Below are positions 16,591 through 27,074 of a stretch of 53,542 nucleotides of DNA, piece by piece; the first letter of the stretch is position 1; each line of letters begins with the position of its first letter. The notes under the pieces were generated by a model that did no database searches, was not told the DNA's origin, and was given only the letters and a program-made list of their open reading frames with translations. This DNA comes from Leptolyngbya sp. DLM2.Bin15 (GTDB taxonomy: Bacteria; Cyanobacteriota; Cyanobacteriia; RECH01). Location of the stretch: positions 1 through 53,542 of the forward strand of contig RECH01000175.1 of NCBI GenBank assembly GCA_007694125.1, in the 5' to 3' direction. The translations under genes and the position numbers were made by a program.

Positions 16591-18681
16591 ATGGACGCAT
16601 CCTTTGAGATCACGATACAGATGGTGATGACGATCATCGCCGGCATCAGCGCCCAAGTGGTTGCTGATTATCTCAAGGTTCCTAGTATTGTCTTCCTGCT
16701 GCTGTTTGGCATTGTGCTTGGCACAGATGGCATCGGGCTGCTACACCCCCAAGTGTTGGGGACGGGGTTGGAGGTAATTGTTGCCCTCTCCGTAGCCGTC
16801 ATTCTGTTTGAAGGTGGTCTGAATCTGCAGCTTAAAGAGCTGGGGAAGGTATCGGGCAGTCTCCAAAACTTGGTGACGATCGGTACCTTGATTACCCTGA
16901 TTGGTGGAGGCATGGCCGCCCACTGGCTGGGCGAGTTTCCCTGGCCCTTGGCTTTTTTGTATGCGGCGCTGGTGGTGGTGACGGGCCCCACGGTAGTTGC
17001 ACCGCTGCTCAAACAGGTCAAGGTCGATCGCCAAATTGCTACCTTGCTAGAAGGGGAGGCGGTGCTGATTGACCCCGTGGGAGCTATCCTCGCGGTGGTG
17101 GTCTTAGATCTGATCCTGAATGGCGACGCAGATTTTCTCTCCATTGTGAACGGGCTGATTTTGCGCCTGGGCATTGGTGTCGTCATCGGCATGATGGGGG
17201 GATGGCTGCTGGGCTTCATTTTGAAACAGGCCAATTTTTTATCCGAAGAACTCAGAAACCTGGTCGTCCTCGCAGGCTTGTGGGGACTCTTTGGTCTAGC
17301 CCAAACCATTCGCAGCGAGGCTGGACTGATGGCAACGGTGGTGGCGGGGATTGTCCTGCGGGCCTCTTCGGTGCCGGAAGAACGGCTGATTCGTCGCTTT
17401 AAAGGGCAGCTCACCATCCTAGCGGTATCGGTTCTCTTCATCCTGCTGGCTGCAGATTTATCGATTGCCAGTATTTTTGCCCTAGGTCGCGGAGCAGTAT
17501 TCACCGTAGCCGTGCTGATGTTTGTGGTACGGCCCATCACGGTATGGACATGCACTTGGACGAGCACGCTCAACTGGCGGCAAAAGCTGTTTATTGCCTG
17601 GGTAGCCCCCAAGGGCATTGTTTCAGCCTCTGTTGCCTCTCTGTTTGCCATCCTGTTGACCGAGCGGGGCATTAGCGGTGGAGATGCGATTAAAGCTTTG
17701 GTTTTTCTGACCATTATTTCCACGGTGCTGTTGCAGGGGCTAACCGCACGCTGGGTAGCAAAACTTCTGCGGGTGAACTCAACCGAGGTGACAGGCGCAA
17801 TCATTGTGGGCTGCAATCCCATCAGTCGCCTGATTGCTCGATTGTTTCAGGAGCGGGGAGAAACCGTCGTGCTGATTGATACCGACCAGGAGGCTTGTCA
17901 AGAGGCTGAGCGGGAAAATCTAACGGTCTTTGCCAGAAGTGCCCTCGATACGGACGTGTTGGAAGAGGCCGGGCTGTCTACGGCAGGTACTTTCCTAGCG
18001 ATGACCAATAATGGCGAGGTGAACTCTGTCCTAGCTCAGCGGGCAGCGGAAGAGTTTCAGCCTCCGAGGGTGTTGGCGGTTGTCCCTGGGGATGGCAAAA
18101 CTAGTAATGCCGAGTCTCAACCGACTAAACCTGGCAAGGCGAATAAACCTCCGAACCCTACGACCAATAAAACGAGGGTTCAGACTGCGTTTATGGAATT
18201 CATGCCGTTTAAGACCTGGAATCGCTATGTGGACGATGATGCGGTCAAACTAGGGGAAACGACGTTGCGGGAGCCGGGCTTACTCTTTCAGCAAGCCCAC
18301 CTGCGAGCGCTGACTCGAACTGGAGAGCTTGTACCGCTTCTGTTAGAACGGCAAAATCAGCTGCAGGTCATCCCTGCTTCTGAAGAGTTCCAGGCGGGCG
18401 ATCGCATCATTTATCTTTTGCATGATCCCCGCCCTAAACTTCTGAAGCGATTATCGGGGGGCACAAGTCCATCACGTCTGGCCATTGAGAAGCTGCCAGC
18501 CGTGGAAGAAATTCCCATGCCCATCGCACCTCCTGAGCAGGAGAGTAGCCCGCCCGCCGCCCGCCTTGAGACGCCATCCAAGCCTGGAACAGATTCAGCA
18601 TCGAACCCAGCGGCCCCAAGCCCAGCGGATACGTCAGACTCAGTGGCGACGCCTCCCGACCCTAGTCCCCCTTCCCAATAA
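16591..18681 (+). CDS. Na+/H+ antiporter, CPA1 type, with TrkA-like C-terminus
   Basis: CPA1 antiporters exchange cytosolic Na+ (or K+) for H+ at the membrane, which matters for salt and pH homeostasis. The 696-residue product has about 12 membrane helices over residues 1-390, with ILFEGGLNL, VTGPTVVAPLL and the core motif LEGEAVLIDPVGAI holding the Asp of the ion site. A nucleotide-binding TrkA-N-like domain follows (about 402-500, IVGCNPISRLIARLF), then a TrkA-C-like segment (about 545-610). Two low-complexity parts stand out: an insert near 505-540 rich in Lys, Pro and Thr, and a 70-residue Pro/Ser/Ala tail. It resembles the cyanobacterial NhaS group; the member cannot be fixed from sequence alone. 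A 38-codon ORF ends 5 bp upstream. Confidence 0.9.
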   Translation: MDASFEITIQMVMTIIAGISAQVVADYLKVPSIVFLLLFGIVLGTDGIGLLHPQVLGTGLEVIVALSVAVILFEGGLNLQLKELGKVSGSLQNLVTIGTLITLIGGGMAAHWLGEFPWPLAFLYAALVVVTGPTVVAPLLKQVKVDRQIATLLEGEAVLIDPVGAILAVVVLDLILNGDADFLSIVNGLILRLGIGVVIGMMGGWLLGFILKQANFLSEELRNLVVLAGLWGLFGLAQTIRSEAGLMATVVAGIVLRASSVPEERLIRRFKGQLTILAVSVLFILLAADLSIASIFALGRGAVFTVAVLMFVVRPITVWTCTWTSTLNWRQKLFIAWVAPKGIVSASVASLFAILLTERGISGGDAIKALVFLTIISTVLLQGLTARWVAKLLRVNSTEVTGAIIVGCNPISRLIARLFQERGETVVLIDTDQEACQEAERENLTVFARSALDTDVLEEAGLSTAGTFLAMTNNGEVNSVLAQRAAEEFQPPRVLAVVPGDGKTSNAESQPTKPGKANKPPNPTTNKTRVQTAFMEFMPFKTWNRYVDDDAVKLGETTLREPGLLFQQAHLRALTRTGELVPLLLERQNQLQVIPASEEFQAGDRIIYLLHDPRPKLLKRLSGGTSPSRLAIEKLPAVEEIPMPIAPPEQESSPPAARLETPSKPGTDSASNPAAPSPADTSDSVATPPDPSPPSQ

Positions 18682-18733
18682 ATGAACCGGGAGAAATGAA
18701 CTGGGAGTAGGCAACCTGGGAGGCGATCGCTAC

Positions 18734-18749
18734 CCGCTCGGGTGAGCGG
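18734..18749. terminator. Short hairpin between convergent genes
   Basis: CCGCTC, loop GGGT, GAGCGG lies 53 bp after the antiporter stop and 7 bp past the hslO stop. It is a perfect 6-bp stem without a U-run; it may help separate the two convergent transcripts. Confidence 0.3.
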
Positions 18750-18755
18750 AGGAGG

Positions 18756-19658
18756 TCACACTGAGGACTCTGTTTTGAGCTCGGAGATCACCTGTTCGAG
18801 TTGGTGGCTATTGGCCCGGTAGACTTCGTTGCAGAAGTGACAGGTGGCCTCTGCGCCATCATCCTTGATAATCATGTCCTTAAGTTCGTCTTCACCCAGC
18901 AGCTTTAAGGCTCCCAACATTCGCTCAAAGGAACAGCCACAGTGAAAATTCAGCATTTGGGTGCCGGGCAAATGCACGAGCCCCATATCGCCTAGGAGCT
19001 CTTCGAAGATTTGCGGCAAGGTTTTACCTGCCCGTAGTAACGGTGTAAATCCCGATAGCGCAGAGACTCGTGCCTCTAGTTTTTCCACCAAGGCCTCGTC
19101 CCGAGCAGCCTTGGGTAAAACCTGGATCAGAATGCCCCCCGACGCAGTCACCCCTTCGGCGCTGACGAAAACGCCCAAGACCAAGGCGGAGGGGGTTTGC
19201 TCAGAGTTCACCAAATAGGCGGTGATGTCATCCCCAATTTCCCCTGAGACAAGATTAACGGTACTGGAATAGGGATAACCGTAGCCCACATCTCGCACCA
19301 CGTAGAGGTAGCCATTGCGGCCCACGGCGGTGCCCACGTCCAATTTGCCGCGATCGTTAGGAGGCAGCTCCACGGAGGGACAATCCACGTAGCCGCGTAC
19401 GGTGCCATCAAGCCCTGCATCAACGAAAATTCCCCCCAGGGGGCCATCGCCGTTGATGCGAATATTCACTCGGGATTCTGGACGCTTCATGCTGGAAGCC
19501 AACAAAAGCCCTGCAGACATGGTGCGCCCCAGGGCGGCTGATGCCACATAGGAGAGGTTGTGTCGCTGCCGTGCTTCATCTGCCAAACGGGTGGTGATAA
19601 CGCCAACGGCCCGAATCCCTCCATCGGCTGCGGTTGCTCGAATTAGCTGATCTGCCAT
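18756..19658 (-). CDS. hslO: Hsp33 redox-regulated chaperonin
   Basis: Hsp33 is a cytosolic holdase switched on when oxidation releases Zn from its C-terminal cysteines and unfolds that region. The 300-residue product has the N-terminal chaperone domain (VNIRINGDGPLGG, then GYVDCPSVELPP). The Zn site is complete, with Cys240-Gly-Cys242 and Cys273-x-x-Cys276 in HCGCS and CHFC. Length is typical. The ATG at 19658 gives the usual MADQLIRATAADGGIRA start. The gene is convergent with the antiporter and likely transcribed alone. Confidence 0.96.
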   Translation of the reverse strand: MADQLIRATAADGGIRAVGVITTRLADEARQRHNLSYVASAALGRTMSAGLLLASSMKRPESRVNIRINGDGPLGGIFVDAGLDGTVRGYVDCPSVELPPNDRGKLDVGTAVGRNGYLYVVRDVGYGYPYSSTVNLVSGEIGDDITAYLVNSEQTPSALVLGVFVSAEGVTASGGILIQVLPKAARDEALVEKLEARVSALSGFTPLLRAGKTLPQIFEELLGDMGLVHLPGTQMLNFHCGCSFERMLGALKLLGEDELKDMIIKDDGAEATCHFCNEVYRANSHQLEQVISELKTESSV

Positions 19659-19825
19659 AGGAACCCTACATAGTTCGTAACAATACTAGTTTTTATTCTA
19701 CGGTGTGAGTCTGGGTGTTCGCTGGAGAGATCTCCCTCTAGGATGAAATGAGGGAGCGATCGCCCTTGGGGCAATCTTCGCTCTAGGGCAGGTTGCCCCC
19801 TCAGTCCACCAAGACAGGAATCACC

Positions 19826-20227
19826 ATGCTCGGAACATTTCAGCACAGCGACCTCCGTATTGAGATCAATGCATCGGGTACCGCCATTCGCGACAGCCTG
19901 ATCCAAGGGGCACAACTGCGTCGGTGGCTCTATCCCCAATCGTTGTCGATCGGAGAAGCGGATACTCTCACCCTAGGCAGCACCTTTACAAGCTGGATTG
20001 GCCCGATCGCCATTCAGCATCAAGTCACCCTCTTGGGCGATCAGACCCTAGAACTGCTCATGAGCCAATCGATAGACGGTGTCCATGAATGGCAATGGGG
20101 CGATGGCTGGGTTCAGTCTAGTCTGGCGGGTGTCTCTATGCTGCCGATCAACCTGGGACAAACCCTGAGCCTCTGGCGGTTGCGGACGTTCCTGGAAACT
20201 CAACAGCAGGTTGCCAGCACCCCATGA
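19826..20227 (+). CDS. Hypothetical protein, 133 aa
   Basis: The frame is open from a TTG at 19793, but the ATG at 19826 has CAGGA about 7 nt upstream and is preferred. The product begins MLGTFQHSDLRIEINAS. It alternates short hydrophobic strands with polar turns (ITLLGDQ-like segments, LELLMSQS, EWQWGDGW), consistent with a small beta-rich globular protein. It has no signal peptide, membrane span or cysteine cluster. It is convergent with hisD, whose stop is 8 bp beyond. I recognise no family. Confidence 0.65.
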   Translation: MLGTFQHSDLRIEINASGTAIRDSLIQGAQLRRWLYPQSLSIGEADTLTLGSTFTSWIGPIAIQHQVTLLGDQTLELLMSQSIDGVHEWQWGDGWVQSSLAGVSMLPINLGQTLSLWRLRTFLETQQQVASTP

Positions 20228-20235
20228 GCGATCGC

Positions 20236-21552
20236 TTATGGATCTTGGGGATCGTCGGTGTCTTCAATTCGTCGTTTAACCGAATCTGCATGGGAGGGCA
20301 AGCCTTCACAGGTAGCCAGCAAGTCAATGGCATGGGCAACCTTACGCAGAGCTGCGGGGGAATATTGAATTAGGCTGGAATGCTTCATAAAGGTCTCAAC
20401 CCCTAGAGCAGAGGCGTAGCGCGCTGCACCGGAGGTGGGCAGGGTATGGTTGGGCCCAGCCAGGTAGTCGCCGATCGCCTCTGGGGTGGAGGAGCCGAGG
20501 AAAATAGCTCCGGCATGGCGAACCCCCTCCATCAGCCCCCAGGGATCGGTGACTTCTAGCTCTAAATGTTCTGGCGCAAACTCATTGGAAAGCTCCACCG
20601 CCACATCCAGGGAATCGACAACGATGACCAAGCCATAGTGGGCGATCGCTTTTTCCGTGAGCAGCCGCCGGGGATGGTTCACCAACTGCCGCTCCACTTC
20701 AGCAACCACCTGTCGCCCAAGGCTGACGTCTGTGGTGATCAAAATAGCGGCAGCCATGGGATCATGCTCTGCCTGAGCCAGGAGATCGGTGGCAACATAG
20801 ACCGGATTGGCAGACTGGTCAGCAATCACCAGCACTTCTGAGGGCCCGGCTAGGGAATCAATGCCCACGGTGCCATAGACCAGCTTCTTGGCCAGGGTCA
20901 CATAGATATTACCTGGCCCCGTAATCACATGCACATTGGGAATGGTTTCGGTGCCGTAGGCCAGGGCGGCGATCGCCTGGGCCCCGCCCACGCGATAAAT
21001 TTCCTGGACGCCAGCTTCCTGGGCCGCCACTAGAATGGCAGGATTCACGGCTTTCTCAGGCCCCGGCGGCGTTACCATGACGATGCGAGGCACCCCAGCT
21101 ACTTTGGCGGGAACAGCATTCATCAACACCGTGCTCACGTAGGACGCCCGCCCCCCTGGGATGTATAGCCCCGCTCGGTCTACCGGCGTATAGCGCTTGC
21201 CGAGCACCACATGGTCTTCCCCAAACTGCACCCAGCTCTTGGGTACCCGCTGGCGATGGAACGCTTCAATATTGCGACGGGCTAGCTGGATGGCATCCAG
21301 TAGCTCTTTAGAAACCTGCTGATAGGCCGCATCCAGCTCAGAGCCGCTCACCCGCAGGTCTTCTACCTTAAGTGTGCGCTGATCAAACTCTTCGGTGTAG
21401 TGGATCAAAGCGCGATCGCCTTGCCGCTGAACAGATTGGAGCACCTCTCGTACAGTGGCCTCTTTATGAACGATCTGCTCATCATGGGTGCGATCGCAGA
21501 TTCGCCGTAGTTCCGTTCGCGCTTCTGAAACCTGGTTGATAATTCGAAGCAT
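20236..21552 (-). CDS. hisD: Histidinol dehydrogenase
   Basis: HisD performs the last two steps of histidine synthesis, oxidising L-histidinol to histidine with two NAD+ and a Zn ion. From the ATG at 21552 it has 438 residues. Recognisable blocks are YIPGGRASYVSTVLMN, VTPPG, the NAD region VGGAQAIAALAYGTETIP, GPGNIYVTLAKK, and SLAGPSEVLVIAD. The catalytic His lies in NEFAPEHLELEV, and the Zn-binding His in GPNHTLPTSG. Another ATG two codons earlier (21558) is possible. rpsT diverges from it after about 295 bp. Confidence 0.95.
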   Translation of the reverse strand: MLRIINQVSEARTELRRICDRTHDEQIVHKEATVREVLQSVQRQGDRALIHYTEEFDQRTLKVEDLRVSGSELDAAYQQVSKELLDAIQLARRNIEAFHRQRVPKSWVQFGEDHVVLGKRYTPVDRAGLYIPGGRASYVSTVLMNAVPAKVAGVPRIVMVTPPGPEKAVNPAILVAAQEAGVQEIYRVGGAQAIAALAYGTETIPNVHVITGPGNIYVTLAKKLVYGTVGIDSLAGPSEVLVIADQSANPVYVATDLLAQAEHDPMAAAILITTDVSLGRQVVAEVERQLVNHPRRLLTEKAIAHYGLVIVVDSLDVAVELSNEFAPEHLELEVTDPWGLMEGVRHAGAIFLGSSTPEAIGDYLAGPNHTLPTSGAARYASALGVETFMKHSSLIQYSPAALRKVAHAIDLLATCEGLPSHADSVKRRIEDTDDPQDP

Positions 21553-21793
21553 TGCCATGCAGAGTTAAAACGGGCTAAGTGAAGACGGTTAGGGTTTGCC
21601 TTGACGCTCCTGCTAACGGGTCGCCAGGTAGCAAACATGCTGAAGGGGTCATCTAAACAATTCGGGCTCTAAATCACATTCACCAGTGATTGAGTACCTC
21701 CTCTGTTGTCTAGCTTAACTCGGATTTTCTCTCAATCATGGTCATTCCCTTGACAACCTTGACAGAATTTACGCGAGAAGGGGCATCTTTTGT

Positions 21794-21799
21794 TATGAT
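21794..21799 (+). promoter_or_regulatory. Extended -10 promoter for rpsT
   Basis: TATGAT is preceded by TG one base upstream (TGTTATGAT), the extended -10 form. It lies 50 bp before the rpsT start. TTGACA occurs upstream (about 21759), but the spacing of roughly 29 nt is too long for a -35. Confidence 0.4.
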
Positions 21800-21839
21800 A
21801 GATTTTCGCCAAAGTTGTGATCACTTACACCTAAATTAG

Positions 21840-22148
<309 letters not shown>

Positions 22149-22274
22149 AAGCCAAACCCTAGGGTGACGCTCTTAGGGGCTTCCCCATCTAGGGTGCCCA
22201 AACCTGCTGCTATCATCCCCTGAACGTGTGTCTCACACCGAGTTGTTCTCCACGGAGATCTTGCCAGTTCATCT

Positions 22275-23084
22275 ATGCAGTTGATCGACACCCACGTTCA
22301 CCTCAATTTTGAAAGTTTCCAAGACGACTTGCCTGAAGTAGCGCAAGCATGGCGCGATGCTGGCGTGGTTCGGCTCGTCCATTCCTGTGTTGAGCCATCA
22401 GAGTTTTCCAGAATCCAGGCGATCGCCAACTGCTTTCCAGAAATCGCCTTCGCCGTGGGTCTCCACCCCCTTGATGCTGATAAATGGACAGACCAGACCG
22501 CGGCCCAAATTCAGAACCTGGCCCAGTCTGATCAACGAGTCGTTGCCATTGGAGAAATGGGCTTGGATTTCTACAAGGCTGATGATCAAGAGCAACAGGT
22601 TGAGGTTTTTCGCGCTCAGTTAGCGATCGCCCATGCCCTTGGCTTGCCCATCATTGTCCATTGTCGGGATGCGGCTGTAGAGATGCAGCGCATTTTGACA
22701 GATTTCTTCAGCCAGGTGGGATCGGTTACGGGTGTGATGCATTGCTGGAGTGGCACCCCAGAGGAAACAGAAGCATTTCTTGCCCTAGGGTTTTACATCA
22801 GCTTTAGCGGCATTGTAACCTTTAAGAATGCGCATCAGGTTCAGGCTTCGGCTCAGGCTGTCCCCAGCGATCGCCTTTTGATCGAAACAGACTGTCCCTT
22901 TTTATCCCCGGTGCCAAAACGCAAGGAACGCCGCAACCAGCCGGCCCATGTGCGGTTTGTAGCCGAAAAGCTAGCGGAACTGAGAGGTGTTTCCTTGGAA
23001 GCGATCGCCACCCAGACAACGCAAAATGCCTGCCGTTTGTTTGGGGTGACTGTTCCGACACCCTGTGCGAGTTCAGGTCTCTAG
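22275..23084 (+). CDS. tatD: TatD family metal-dependent deoxyribonuclease
   Basis: TatD proteins are cytosolic metallo-hydrolases with 3'-5' exonuclease activity, linked to DNA repair and RNA turnover. The 269-residue TIM-barrel product shows the metal ligands: DTHVHLN (His-x-His), GEMGLDFYK (Glu), IVHCRDA (His), MHCWSG (His) and ETDCPFLSP (Asp). Length is standard. ATG at 22275 matches the family start MQLIDTHVH. It lies between rpsT and rpoB on the same strand, but 528 bp separate it from rpoB, so rpoB probably has its own promoter. Confidence 0.94.
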   Translation: MQLIDTHVHLNFESFQDDLPEVAQAWRDAGVVRLVHSCVEPSEFSRIQAIANCFPEIAFAVGLHPLDADKWTDQTAAQIQNLAQSDQRVVAIGEMGLDFYKADDQEQQVEVFRAQLAIAHALGLPIIVHCRDAAVEMQRILTDFFSQVGSVTGVMHCWSGTPEETEAFLALGFYISFSGIVTFKNAHQVQASAQAVPSDRLLIETDCPFLSPVPKRKERRNQPAHVRFVAEKLAELRGVSLEAIATQTTQNACRLFGVTVPTPCASSGL

Positions 23085-23612
23085 GAACATCTAGACGTTC
23101 GTCTTGCCTAGGCAGTTCTAGGAATCCCTCGCATATTTTTCGGTTAGAGTCAAGTTATTGGGGCATAATAGTAAAACCAGTTCATGTCTATATGACCCGG
23201 CTCAGTGATTGCATGGAGGGCTTGTCGTTCTAAGATCTCTTAGATCAGTGCCCGCTGTTACGTCTCGTGATAACGCCGTCGTCACGTTTGCTGTTAAAGA
23301 CCTTGATGCTAACCCAGGGAATGACCCAATTCCTAAACTTCTTCGTTAATCTATGGTTGGGATGCCCGTCCGATCTAAAGCCTACCTACGTGCCCTTGCT
23401 TATTACTGACCCAACTATTACCCGACCATTGCTTTTACGCCGTGAAAGTTGCTATTTATATTTGACCCGATTTGCTTGGCGATCGCATCATCCGTGAGTT
23501 TGACGAGATCAGTCTCTACAGGATTGTAGGGTCTGAATTTTTGTGTTGACGACACTCACCCACCAAGAGTAATCTTGACCACCCATAGGGCGTGACTTGC
23601 TTGAGGAGACGC
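23085..23612. other. rpoB upstream region
   Basis: A 528-bp spacer carries the rpoB leader. CATAAT at 23164-23169 is a possible -10 without a good -35. A small palindrome (CTAAGA-TC-TCTTAG, 23230-23243) might be a regulatory site. GAGGAG lies 9 nt before the rpoB ATG. A 76-codon frame at 23267 has no ribosome site. Confidence 0.4.
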
Positions 23613-26600
23613 ATGACTAATTTAACCCAGACTTCACCCGCCTTCACTCTACCAGACCTAGTTGAGATTCAGCGGGCTAGTTTCCGTTGGTTCCTTGAAG
23701 AAGGATTGATTGAAGAACTCAATAGCTACTCCCCAATTACCGACTACACCGGGAAGCTAGAACTTCATTTCCTTGGGCAAAACTACAAACTCAAGCGTCC
23801 GAAGTATGACGTCGATGAAGCTAAGCGGCGGGATAGTACCTACGCCGTACAGATGTATGTTCCCACTCGACTCATTAACAAAGAAACGGGTGAGATTAAG
23901 GAGCAGGAAGTCTTCATTGGCGATCTTCCCTTGATGACCGATCGCGGTACCTTCATCATCAACGGGGCAGAGCGTGTCATTGTTAATCAAATTGTCCGTA
24001 GCCCTGGGGTCTACTACAAAGCGGAAACCGACAAAAATGGTCGGCGTACCTACAATGCAAGTCTCATCCCCAACCGAGGCGCATGGCTGAAGTTTGAGAC
24101 CGACAAAAACGACCTGGTTTGGGTGCGGATTGATAAAACCCGTAAGCTGTCTGCCCAGGTCTTGCTCAAGGCCCTAGGCTTGAACGATAGCGAAATCTTT
24201 GATGCCCTACGCCACCCTGAGTATTTCCAAAAGACGATCGATAAAGAAGGGCAATTTAGCGAAGACGAAGCTCTCATGGAGCTGTATCGCAAATTGCGTC
24301 CCGGTGAGCCGCCGACGGTGTCTGGTGGGCAACAACTGCTGGAGTCTCGTTTCTTTGATCCCAAGCGCTACGACCTCGGACGCGTGGGACGCTACAAGCT
24401 CAATCGCAAGCTGCGCCTGAGTATTCCTGACACCATGCGGGTGCTGACGCCTCAAGATATTCTGGCGGCGATCGATTATCTGATCAACCTAGAGTTTGAC
24501 ATCGGCACCATCGATGACATCGACCACTTAGGCAACCGTCGGGTGCGATCGGTGGGCGAGTTGCTGCAAAACCAAGTGCGCGTTGGCCTCAATCGCCTAG
24601 AGCGGATCATTCGGGAACGGATGACCGTGTCGGATGCCGAATCGCTGACCCCAGCCTCTTTGGTGAACCCTAAGCCCTTGGTGGCTGCCATCAAGGAATT
24701 CTTCGGGTCTTCTCAGCTTTCCCAGTTTATGGATCAAACCAATCCCCTGGCAGAGCTGACCCACAAACGTCGTCTCAGCGCCTTGGGCCCAGGTGGTCTC
24801 ACCCGTGAACGGGCAGGGTTTGCGGTGCGAGATATTCACCCCTCTCACTACGGACGGATTTGCCCCATTGAGACGCCAGAAGGCCCGAACGCTGGTCTGA
24901 TTGGCTCCTTGGCCACCCACGCGCGCGTCAATGCCTATGGGTTTATTGAAACGCCGTCCTACCCGGTAGAAAATGGCCGGGTGCTGAAGGAGCAAGCGCC
25001 GCTCTATATGACGGCGGATGAAGAAGACGACCTGCGGGTGGCTCCGGGGGATATTCCCCTAGACGAAGAAGGCTATATTTTGGGTGAAACCGTGCCGGTG
25101 CGCTACCGACAGGAGTTTACCACCACCACCCCCACCGAGGTGGACTATGTGGCCATCTCTCCGGTACAGATTATTTCTGTCGCCACGTCCCTGATTCCCT
25201 TCCTAGAACATGATGACGCCAACCGAGCCTTGATGGGCTCGAACATGCAGCGGCAGGCCGTTCCCCTGCTGCGTCCGGAGCGTCCCCTGGTGGGCACGGG
25301 GTTGGAGGCACAGGCCGCCCGTGACTCGGGGATGGTGATTCTCTCGCGGGTTGACGGGGAAGTGGTCTACGTGGACGCCACCCGGATTGTGGTGCGCGAT
25401 GATCAGGGGCAGGAGATCGAACATATTGTTCAGAAGTACCAGCGCTCAAACCAAGATACCTGTCTCAATCAACGTCCCATTGTCTTTGAAGGCGATCGCG
25501 TCGTGCTTGGCCAGGTTTTAGCCGATGGTTCCGCCACGGAAGGGGGTGAGATTGCCCTCGGTCAAAACGTGATCATCTCCTATATGCCCTGGGAAGGGTA
25601 TAACTATGAGGATGCGATTCTCATTAGCGAACGCTTGGTGTATGAAGATGTCTACACCTCAATTCACATTGAAAAGTATGAAATTGAGGCGCGGCAAACC
25701 AAGCTTGGCCCTGAAGAAATTACCCGAGAAATCCCCAACGTTGGGGAAGATGCCCTGCGGCAGCTTGATGAAACGGGAATTATTCGGATTGGGGCATGGG
25801 TAGAAGCCAGTGACATCTTGGTGGGTAAGGTGACGCCCAAGGGCGAGTCTGACCAGCCACCGGAAGAAAAGCTGCTGCGCGCTATTTTCGGGGAAAAAGC
25901 CCGAGATGTGCGGGATAATTCCCTCCGAGTGCCCAACGGTGAGAAAGGTCGGGTGGTAGATGTCCGCGTCTTTACCCGCGAGCAAGGGGATGAACTACCT
26001 CCCGGTGCCAACATGGTAGTTCGGGTGTATGTGGCCCAGAAGCGGAAGATTCAGGTGGGCGACAAAATGGCTGGACGCCACGGCAACAAAGGGATTATTT
26101 CCCGGATCTTGCCGATTGAAGACATGCCCTATCTGCCTGATGGCACGCCCATTGACATTGCGCTCAATCCTCTAGGGGTGCCGTCTCGGATGAACGTGGG
26201 TCAGGTCTTTGAGTGCCTCTTGGGTTGGGCGGGTCACAACCTCAACACTCGCTTCAAGGTGACGCCGTTTGACGAAATGTATGGACAGGAAGCGTCCCGC
26301 AGCATCACCCATGGCAAACTGCTAGAAGCCCGTGAGGCAACAGGCAAAGACTGGATCTTTGATCCAGAGAATCCTGGCAAGATCCAAGTCTATGACGGGC
26401 GAACAGGCGAGCCATTTGATCGTCCGGTGACGGTGGGTACAGCTTATATGCTGAAGCTGGTTCACTTAGTGGACGATAAGATTCACGCCCGCTCAACCGG
26501 GCCATACTCCTTGGTGACTCAACAGCCCTTGGGCGGTAAGGCTCAGCAAGGGGGTCAGCGATTTGGAGAAATGGAAGTTTGGGCGCTGGAGGCCTTTGGT

Positions 26601-26921
26601 GCATCCTATACGCTGCAAGAGCTTCTGACCGTGAAGTCGGATGATATGCAGGGACGTAATGAGGCGCTCAATGCCATTGTTAAAGGCAAGGCAATTCCCC
26701 GTCCTGGCACCCCTGAGTCCTTTAAGGTTTTGATGCGAGAGCTGCAGTCCCTCTGTTTAGATATTGCTGCTCACAAGCTTGAAACCAATGAAGACGGCAG
26801 CAGCCGCGATGTGGAAGTGGATCTCATGGCAGACGTTAGTAGTCGTCGGGCTCCATCACGCCCCACCTATGAATCAGTGTCCCGTGAGGAAGACACTGAA
26901 GAAGTTGGAGAACAACTCTAG
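23613..26921 (+). CDS. rpoB: RNA polymerase beta subunit
   Basis: Beta forms one side of the polymerase cleft and, with beta', the active centre. From the ATG at 23613, preceded by GAGGAG, the protein has 1102 residues starting [16 protein letters not shown]. The rifampicin region is wild type in appearance ([20 protein letters not shown], then [17 protein letters not shown]). [25 protein letters not shown] and the C-terminal [11 protein letters not shown] are present. Length is normal for cyanobacteria. It starts the operon rpoB-rpoC1-rpoC2. Confidence 0.99.
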   Translation: MTNLTQTSPAFTLPDLVEIQRASFRWFLEEGLIEELNSYSPITDYTGKLELHFLGQNYKLKRPKYDVDEAKRRDSTYAVQMYVPTRLINKETGEIKEQEVFIGDLPLMTDRGTFIINGAERVIVNQIVRSPGVYYKAETDKNGRRTYNASLIPNRGAWLKFETDKNDLVWVRIDKTRKLSAQVLLKALGLNDSEIFDALRHPEYFQKTIDKEGQFSEDEALMELYRKLRPGEPPTVSGGQQLLESRFFDPKRYDLGRVGRYKLNRKLRLSIPDTMRVLTPQDILAAIDYLINLEFDIGTIDDIDHLGNRRVRSVGELLQNQVRVGLNRLERIIRERMTVSDAESLTPASLVNPKPLVAAIKEFFGSSQLSQFMDQTNPLAELTHKRRLSALGPGGLTRERAGFAVRDIHPSHYGRICPIETPEGPNAGLIGSLATHARVNAYGFIETPSYPVENGRVLKEQAPLYMTADEEDDLRVAPGDIPLDEEGYILGETVPVRYRQEFTTTTPTEVDYVAISPVQIISVATSLIPFLEHDDANRALMGSNMQRQAVPLLRPERPLVGTGLEAQAARDSGMVILSRVDGEVVYVDATRIVVRDDQGQEIEHIVQKYQRSNQDTCLNQRPIVFEGDRVVLGQVLADGSATEGGEIALGQNVIISYMPWEGYNYEDAILISERLVYEDVYTSIHIEKYEIEARQTKLGPEEITREIPNVGEDALRQLDETGIIRIGAWVEASDILVGKVTPKGESDQPPEEKLLRAIFGEKARDVRDNSLRVPNGEKGRVVDVRVFTREQGDELPPGANMVVRVYVAQKRKIQVGDKMAGRHGNKGIISRILPIEDMPYLPDGTPIDIALNPLGVPSRMNVGQVFECLLGWAGHNLNTRFKVTPFDEMYGQEASRSITHGKLLEAREATGKDWIFDPENPGKIQVYDGRTGEPFDRPVTVGTAYMLKLVHLVDDKIHARSTGPYSLVTQQPLGGKAQQGGQRFGEMEVWALEAFGASYTLQELLTVKSDDMQGRNEALNAIVKGKAIPRPGTPESFKVLMRELQSLCLDIAAHKLETNEDGSSRDVEVDLMADVSSRRAPSRPTYESVSREEDTEEVGEQL

Positions 26922-27074
26922 GGGAGAGGCGATCGCCCTCGGTTGCGATGATGTTCCATGGACTAGGAGCTCAGTTTCCTAACGCCACGGCTTAGCCCGA
27001 AGCGATCGCCTATCGTCCCACGATTCTCTCTGTCCCAGTTCCTCTGTCAGCACTATTAAAGGAAGTGATCACGG

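Noticed and set aside
16668-17822. 384-codon minus-strand frame
   Set aside because: It runs antisense through the Na+/H+ antiporter and has the arginine/threonine-rich composition of a shadow frame.
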